Below are positions 57,286-64,000 of a stretch of DNA of 64,000 bases, in pieces. Every line of letters starts with the position of its first letter. Position 1 is the first letter of the stretch. Under the pieces are notes generated by a model. The model was not told where the DNA came from. It ran no database searches and saw nothing but the letters and a program-made list of their open reading frames with translations. A program made the translations under genes and the position numbers. Source of the DNA: Tetrapyrgos nigripes (lineage: Eukaryota; Basidiomycota; Agaricomycetes; Agaricales; Campanellaceae); contig JAACJM010000086.1 in the NCBI GenBank assembly GCA_013368315.1, positions 124,001-188,000 on the forward strand, written 5' to 3'.

Positions 57286-59569
57286 GGTTCAGAACAGTGT
57301 AGATTGCTTTCGGGGTATGTGAATGCAAGCTACTGTCTACATAGAATCCTTTCACTTTTATACGTTCCGTTGACGTTAATGAGGTACAAGGACTTCGAGG
57401 ACGGACTGATTACTCACTTCAAAACAGGTACGACTGTCTCCGGGTGTTTAAAGCGAGCACTATCGGTGAACGTTTCTGACATCTGGTTGAATGCGAAGGT
57501 TGAAAGGATGTCGAGGATCCAAGGCACCTGGATCATGATCTTTTGTTGTGAGAAGAGTTGTATGGGAAGCCGAAGGAGGAAGTTGGTAAAAATGGAGTCG
57601 CATACCACTTCAGAGGGAGATGTATACGAGTGAAGCACAGAACAGCTCCTTCTATAATCCTCGTGAGGTCCTTAAAATTATCCAGGAACCATTCACTGAG
57701 GGACGGAGATACTACATGTATGCTGTCGCTGATGCGTCTTGACAGATGGAACCTTACAGAGGCACCCCTGAGTAAGATTACGAGCCTCGAATCCTTTCTA
57801 ACAATGCTATCTCGTGCTTGGGCTGAAATTGCTCGAGAATCAAGACGTCACAGTCGAAGGCTTAGTACTTCGTTGCTCAGCCATTCGAATGCAAAGCTCC
57901 CGCTGTAGCGAGGGATTATTAGAGACCTCTTCTTGTCCAAGAATGAGGGTAAAAAGCACCAGCACGAAGAAAACTCGGAGAAAAGTCTTGCGTGTGCAGG
58001 GATGCGGACGAAGTCGAGCTTGGTTCTTAGTCCAGTGTGCACTAGGCACAAGAATCGTTGTCCCTGCGTTCTGTAACGGAGATGAAAGTTTGTCTCCGTC
58101 GTCAAGGCATGTTCGTCGTCAGGCTAGGAGCAATATAACCGAGATTTGGTTGGATTTAGGTGAAGACTGGTGAAGACTGGTGAAGAGATTGTCGGCTGAA
58201 CTTAAGCGGCAAAAGACCTGAGGCTGAAGGAGATTAAATATTCAATCATGTGACCGTCGTGACACACACGACACGCCGCACGCGAGACTCGTCCTTCCTT
58301 CCATCGGCAAATTAATCTACTCTCATTTTCCATCACCCAGTCACTTCGACTCTTCCCCTTCTGCCCTTGTTGTTTTTAGATACTCCCTCCATCACTAAAA
58401 GCCTACATATGCCATTGACAGGATGAGCCTTATTATTTCAAATTACAATATTTATGATTATAGGGTGAGTCGCCCCGAGTTTTCCATAATTATTGATTGT
58501 AGGTCTAGAATTTAGATGCGACTGTCTTTATCTTATAACTTTGGGACCTCAGCGAGAAATGATTCGACAGGCCTCTCGTGTTTCATATCTCGACGTCGCG
58601 GTCACTCGGATTCGCACACTTTTACAGCTCTCCGGACATCCCATCGATATAAAGCTAAGATAGGACGGTGCCACATTACGTCGAACAGGGCTGCCTCGGA
58701 GTCCTAGAGGAACGAATGCTCATCTTCCTAGAAGCCCAAGCCAGGATCAGGTCGCGAAAATCGCGGTCGCTGTAAAACGAACTGCTTGCAGTGTGCTCAG
58801 AACAAGTAGTACGAGACCGACCTCGTCAACTCGAGGTAGCCTTGGCAGGTACGATCTCAATCCATTCAGCGCTATACATACTTATGACCGTAATGATGCC
58901 CGCTACGTTTCATGCAGCGTAGTGACGGCGAAGGCACCCAACGGTCCATGTGGGCAGGTCGGCAAACTATGGCCAACTATGACCACTATCATAAGTAGCA
59001 CTCCGTGGTGGCCATGTAGGTAGTTCTAGTTGTCTATCAGTGCCACTATTAATCTTGCTCGGTGCATACAACAAGTAGTATAATCTTGAAGCAACGTTGG
59101 AAGTATAGATTACTTTGGTTACAGATAAGCCGCACTTTGGTCTGATCTTTTCGGTTGAAGTTAATGATGGCGGATATCGGCGTCAAGGACCTAGCAGCCA
59201 CTGCAGGGGTGCTCGAGGTTGGAAGTGAGAAGGAAAGTAATCTCCAGCGCTTTCAATGAACCAGTGTATCCTACTGCTCCAGCCACTTGAGTTTTCCATG
59301 ACGACCAAAGTGGGTCTTTACGTAGTTTTGACTGGTTTTGAGGAACGAGATCGGAACAAATGGGGATACAGATAAGCGGCTAATAGTGAACGAATTTCAT
59401 AAAAAGCACTCCGGTTTTTCGTTTCTTCCTCACTGTACTTTCCCTCCCGAACCCTTTTCCCTTTTCAGAGTGTGCTCTTCTTCGAGCATTCTGGCCCACA
59501 TTCTTTTATTCCTTTTCACCCCGCACGAAGTTTGAAGAAGATATAAATTTACCCCCGTTTTCCATAAGC
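57286..59569. other. Intergenic region
   Basis: No gene with recognisable motifs. A GTGAAGACTGG unit is repeated in tandem at about 58160-58185. AT-rich tracts lie at 58430-58500. The last 200 bp before 59570 have a pyrimidine-rich stretch and ATATAAATTTA (59539-59551), the probable TATA box of the LPMO gene. Confidence 0.5.
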
Positions 59570-61779
59570 ATGGTCCGGACCAGTGTTATCGTTGTTGTCG
59601 CTGGGTGGTTGGGTTTGGCCAATGCTCATTTGGCTGCATTCCACAAGGGCATGTACTGTCTCAATGTGCGTCTAAAAATCTGTAACCGTTTGGACGTCGT
59701 ACTGATTTCACGTGTAGGGCCCACAAGAAAAAGAAGATTTGAACAGCTATGCCATCGTCAATCCCTTGTACGAGATGGATCAGAAAGATTGGTGGTGTAC
59801 GTTCTCTTTTCAGCTGCTATCTTTCTTGTTGTGCTTACATCACTTCCTGACGCGTCTAGTCCATCACGTCGATGGTGTATGTGTTCCATGGCCTTTTCGC
59901 CCTTTTTCTTACTGACCTTCCTTGCCTTCAGTGCGACCAGTACCCTCCTGCCGATGGCGATTTTCTCGAGCTGTGCGTTCTCATTTTCTTTAATTTGACT
60001 CGCTTCTCCATACCCGCTGTTATGGCGCTCCAACTCTATTCATCCCGCTCTCCACCTGTATCGTTCGGCTTCAATTCACCGTTTTCTGCATCTTTTTGTT
60101 GACGGTGTGAATGTAAAAGCTCAATGCCCATTTGTTTTATAGGCCTGCCGGTGATTCTTTCACCGTTGAAATCGCTTCCAACCGTGCAAAAACCACCTTG
60201 TCCTATGATGGACAATACACCAGTGACTGGCCAGATGGTAACACCTACCCCGAAGATTATGTATGTCACGTCTATATTTCGACACTTTTCATTCATTCAC
60301 GCAAACTGATGCACTGATGGTCCTCGTTCAGAACGTCCCTACTTGCATCACTTCTCCCAACATGCACACTCAGAACCAGTCCATGGCGGCCGGCACGGCT
60401 TTCGCTATTTCTTACACCGTATGTTTCCAAAAATTGCTTGCCCTTTCTTTGAGACGAAACCTGATGGAATAATCTTGTTCAGTCTGATATCAAGCAAGTG
60501 ACTCCTGAAAACTTGGTCGTCTTCACTGTTGCGTACCACACACCCTGGAAGCGAGTTACTACCTATCAGGTCCCGGCTGCGATGCCTCCTTGTCCTGAAG
60601 ATGGATGTATTTGCGCTGTATGTTTGCTTTATGTTCTGTATCTGAACGCCCGCCTAAATGATTTTATTCTTGTTCGTAGTGGGGATGGGTTCCAGATGGG
60701 TACGCCTATTTCACTTTGTGTATGAAGAAGCATCCTTCTGACTTGTGTCTCTTTGGAACAGCTGTGGGCAAAGCAACATGTACCATCAAGCCTACAAGTG
60801 CAAAGTGACAGGCTCTACTTCTAACGCTCCCGTTGCTACTGCCAAAGCTCCCGTTTGGTGTGAGGGCGACGAGAGCCAATGTGTCCAAGGCAGGTCACTC
60901 CTAAGAGTGCCATTTTCGCTTCCAGTTGCTTACCTTCACTTTCAGGTGCAAAACAGATGATCGCCTGGAACCAACTTTCTGGTCAGAACGTCTTCCTCGA
61001 TGGTTTTGATCTCGAAGGAGAGCATAGGATCCCTGCTTATAACTTGAAGATGGGATTCCATGATGGTGAGTATCGTGATTGTTTTGTGCCGTCTCCGAAA
61101 ATCTGTAACAACGATTGGCTGACCATTGTTGTCCTTCTCAGGTGCCCAAAATGATATCTTCGACAAGTCTGGCTCTTCCGGCTCTTCTAGCTCTTCTGGC
61201 TCTTCTGGTTCTTCTGGCTCTTCCGGCTCCCCATCTTCATCCTCATCCACTCCCTCATCTTCCGGCTCTTCTGGCTCTCCATCTTCTTCTTCATTCTCAT
61301 CTACTCCCTCATCTTCCGGCTCTAAGCACCACAACTCCCACTCTAACGCCAACGCCAACAACAGTGGAAACAACTCGAACTCTAACAACAATCAAGGAAA
61401 CGCCAACACCTCTGGCAATAACAACTCGAATGATGCTGACACTGGCAGCAACTTTGCAGCTGTCACCCCTTCATCATCAGCCCCGGCCCATGTGTCCACT
61501 CCGAGCTCGAGCCCCAAGCCCCCGGCATCCAGCGAAGCCGCAGCTGCAGCCCCGTCTTCATCACCTTCGCCTCTAGCCCTCCTACTCGTCAGTGCAAAAA
61601 GCGTAATCAGAAACGTACCGCTACACTCGAGAAGAAGGGTACCACTCATATCAAGGTGCATAATCAGCACAACCGTGATCTACGCAGTGGAAGCCGATGG
61701 GCTAGGGGTCGTCTTGGTGCAGATGCTTAAACTCTTGACTCAGTCTTCTTTTGTCTTCGTTGACCATCGATTGACTTGA
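59570..61779 (+). CDS. AA14-family lytic polysaccharide monooxygenase
   Basis: Copper enzyme; the family founders attack xylan on cellulose. Signal peptide MVRTSVIVVVAGWLGLANA is followed by His1 of the mature protein (HLAAFHKGMYCLN), which would form the histidine brace. Further family blocks are KDWWFHHVDGCDQYPP, LELPAGDSFTVEIASNRA, ITSPNMHTQNQSMAAG with the likely second copper His, YTSDIKQVTPENLVVFTV, TPWKRVTTY, CICAWGWVPDGCGQSNMY, CEGDESQCVQG, QMIAWNQL and GAQNDIFD. Exons: 59570-59665, 59718-59796, 59860-59876, 59932-59972, 60143-60260, 60332-60418, 60483-60617, 60680-60699, 60762-60889, 60946-61065, then 61142 onward. Phases agree. The intron 60890-60945 is GC-AG. A Ser/Gly/Asn-rich linker follows. 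The last frame to 61779 is hydrophobic; another frame gives a basic tail ending at 61730, so the terminal join is unsure. Confidence 0.9.
61143..61550 (+). repeat. Low-complexity Ser/Gly then Asn-rich coding repeat
   Basis: Tandem TCTTCCGGCTCT-like units (61155-61325) encode Ser-Ser-Gly repeats, followed by AAC-rich units (61330-61435) encoding Asn/Ser runs. It lies inside the last exon of the LPMO gene and encodes its linker. Confidence 0.85.
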
Positions 61780-62589
61780 CTTGGTTTAACTCGGCTCGGC
61801 TGGTTGACGTCAATCAACATTGACACTTGTTTTACACTCCCTCTCTCTTCCCTCTTCCACTGTCATGGTGCAGCCTCACCAATCCATGTGTTTATGCCGT
61901 ACCTCATGCTAATGGTCGTGGTATCCATGATGTTAGCAAACCTTGCATTATTTGCACTTCCTTACCCGTCGTCTTCAGAACGGCCAGTATACCCTCCCCC
62001 TTCTCATCCCTGCTTTCAACTTGCTGTCGCTTTTAGCGTCTTCTTGCCCTCTTCCTCTTCGATTATTCTCTTTCTGTCTATCCTCTCTACTCTTCCCCCA
62101 GGCCGGAGGAACACATGTACAAGCGGGTTCTGCTTGTACTCTGGTGTACGGTGTACTGTGTACATGCTTGCCATTTATACATACCCCGGTTCGTAATCTC
62201 GCTGCCGTGCAGTGAAGTCTCTAGACTCTGGAGTTACCTTACCTAGAAACTCTTCGACTTTCTTGTCACCTACGTATATTGTTTAACAAACAATGTTGTA
62301 CAAATTGGAGAACTCTGCGAGACTCTGCGTGAAGAAGCTCACAACGCGAAGCCGAAGCTGAGCAAGCGAATGGCCTATCGAAATAGATATCTGCCCCAGC
62401 GCATGAGTTCTCGTAAAGACTTGTGCCCGTAAGTGTAGGTAATAGTATCTCTTTGAAAAGAACGCTCTTACGATCTTGCGCAGTCAAGATGAAGGTTTAG
62501 AAGCTAATAGTTACAACTTTTCGTTCAGTGACATACATATGCCTGAAGTTATTCAGAAACACCGAGATCTACCCCCCAAGTCGAGCTTT
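61780..62589. other. Intergenic, tail-to-tail
   Basis: 3' flanks of the LPMO and reductase genes. Pyrimidine-rich tracts around 61820-62100; no supported gene. Confidence 0.5.
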
Positions 62590-63744
62590 TCAAGCCCAAC
62601 CATGATTTTCATAATCCTCCAGAATATCTCTAGCCGATTCTTGCAGCGTCCTAAACTTCAATCCCAGTATCTTCTTTTCCTTATCCGTCACCCAAGTAAT
62701 ATTACGGACCCGCTCTCCTTCGGGATCTCCTTTGGCAAACGGAGCGGTGTGGGACTTCCACGGTGAAGGAGAGATAGAATTGACCGCGTCCACTGAGTGC
62801 ATGAAAAAAGGAAGGAAATGACGAGGTACATCAGTCAAAGCACAACAATATGCAAATAAATGGAACCCACCGATATCCTGCCAAACAAATGAACCAGCAG
62901 CAATAATAATCCTCTCTCCACCAGCAGCCGGAGTTTCCAAAGCGCGAACATGGGCCTGAGAAACATCACGGACGTCCACCCAACCGTGCCCAGGGGCGTA
63001 ACGAGGCGGGTATCCTCCGACGAAATCACCTTCGACAACGGCCTTGTAGTAGTACAAGCTAGATTGGTTCAGCGAGTCGAGGGATTTCACTTCGTGCTTG
63101 ACAGGCTGGAGAGTACAGAAAGATAAGCGAGAAGTTCCTATAGCAGACACTGCAAACGAAGACATACACCGAAAATCCAGGGTGGGTTGAGGAAAGAGAG
63201 GTCCCAGTTGATTTCGGACTTATGCTTTTTGTAGAAGTCCCATCCAGCTGCAGAAACACAAAAGTCAGGAACAAACGCGATGGCAGAACTTCATGACTAC
63301 CTCTTTCCGCCAACGTCTTCGATGCAGCGTACATCGCCAGTGGATTAGCATCCTTGCCCTTCTCCTCACATTCGTTCACATCGTCGTCATTCCAATTTTC
63401 TTCCGAAAGAGTGAGAGGGACTGTTGAAAAGGACTTGATTGCGGCGCAGGTAGAAGTGATGACTACACGCTTTACGGATGTTCTGGTGTACCGCTGGCAT
63501 TAAGTAGTCTTCCAAGTCCTTCTGGATGAAAGACTTACCCATGTTTCAGGATGCTCTCAAGAATCCCGACGATACCTTTAATTGCAGGGTCGATCATCTC
63601 TGGTACAGTGGAAAGAGAGATGAATGAAGGGCCCCATGGATAAGAACGATAACATACCTTTGGGGTCCTTGGCATAGAGATGAACCGCAGCAGCGGTATG
63701 AAGTATAGCGTCTACACCTTTTACGGCCTCGTCGAAGACACCGT
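62590..63744 (-). CDS. Extended SDR / NAD(P)-dependent epimerase-reductase, 5' end missing
   Basis: Dihydroflavonol-reductase / cinnamoyl-CoA-reductase-like extended short-chain dehydrogenase. Read on the minus strand, the first block is DGVFDEAVKGVDAILHTAAAVHLYAKDPK (63661-63744), in which DAxxHTA is the typical third strand. Then come KRVVITSTCAAIKS, the catalytic YxxxK as YAASKTLAE with KDANPLAM in front, WDFYKKHK, LNPPWIFG-like NPPWIFG and HGWVDVRDVSQAHVRALE. The C-terminus after two short introns is KSHTAPFAKGDPEGERV to LEDYENHGWA, stop at 62590-62592. The N-terminal glycine-rich NADP motif (TGxxGxxG) and first strands, about 60 residues, should lie between 63745 and 64000. I do not see them: the frame is closed by stops near 63830. 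Confidence 0.8.
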
Positions 63745-64000
63745 CCTAATCGATCAGAAGTAAAGTCAGACAGAGAGGAACGGTTCCACAATACACACCC
63801 AGCAGTAACCAATATTCACTCGTCAAAAGTTAGTTAGGAAAGATCAAGCTTTCGAGCGACCAGGAAATTCGTTTGGAAACGAAAGGTTTTCGTGCTTCAG
63901 AAATCTATCGGAAGCGGATCCGAGCCAATCGGATCGCTTGCCGAAGGCTTCGGAAATTTAAAGTTTTCGAATCCGTTTCCGAGCACCAGAGATTTGATGT
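63745..64000. other. Anomalous sequence replacing the reductase 5' part
   Basis: After a short intron-like stretch (63745-63800), the sequence from about 63835 to the window end is built from imperfect CGAA/TTCG-rich units (for example CGAAAGGTTTTCG, GGATCCGAGCCAATCGGATC, CCGAAGGCTTCGG). No exon of the reductase is visible in it. It may be the edge of a mobile element or a tandem repeat that continues beyond the window. Confidence 0.4.

Noticed and set aside
57253..58173. Several + strand frames of 116-126 codons
   Set aside because: They are antisense to the start of the WSC gene or in unsupported flank, with no recognisable motif or consistent splice sites.

Overview
The window is nuclear DNA of a mushroom-forming basidiomycete (Agaricomycetes, probably Agaricales). 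Genes are dense and intron-rich, with many 50-70 bp GT-AG introns and several exons of 8-20 nt. Both strands are used. The families present are typical of this group: two DUF6593 proteins, a 72-residue Cys-rich orphan, an AA14 lytic polysaccharide monooxygenase, a WSC-domain secreted protein, an Agaricomycete 7TM protein with a long tail, and a flavin-dependent halogenase of the fungal ArmH type. All exon models below were assembled by eye from splice signals and reading-frame continuity, so small boundary errors are possible.

Layout. 1-5.4 kb is sparse: the 3' end of an unknown gene (about 1.28-1.71 kb) and a small Cys-rich gene (2734-3322). 5.4-18.7 kb is a compact block, all on the + strand: MFS transporter, PP2C phosphatase, carnitine acetyltransferase, a Rap1-like telomere protein and a DUF6593 protein. 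18.7-22.3 kb has no convincing gene. A protein with a Med25 ACID/PTOV-like domain lies at 22357-23874. A minus-strand pair of related orphan genes (26206-28592) and a second DUF6593 gene (29218-30178) follow, then a seven-exon Agaricomycete orphan (30728-32663).

The most unusual segment is 32.7-36.2 kb. An intron-containing tRNA-Lys(CTT) abuts a near-perfect 3.3 kb palindrome with arms of about 1.6 kb. Each arm carries a copy of a tiny secreted-peptide gene. The two copies share signal peptide, intron and a Lys-Arg site, but their mature C-termini are completely different.

36.3-55 kb holds a two-TM orphan, the halogenase, an OTT_1508-like deaminase-domain protein, two large multi-pass membrane proteins with disordered tails, and a poorly resolved orphan. 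55.4-64 kb holds the WSC protein, the AA14 LPMO and the 3' part of an extended-SDR reductase that seems to lose its 5' end near 63.83 kb.

The genes do not form one pathway. The halogenase has no recognisable biosynthetic partner beside it. The best leads for something undescribed are the palindromic secreted-peptide locus, the deaminase-domain protein, the paired FTDPWND orphans and the Med25-like protein.
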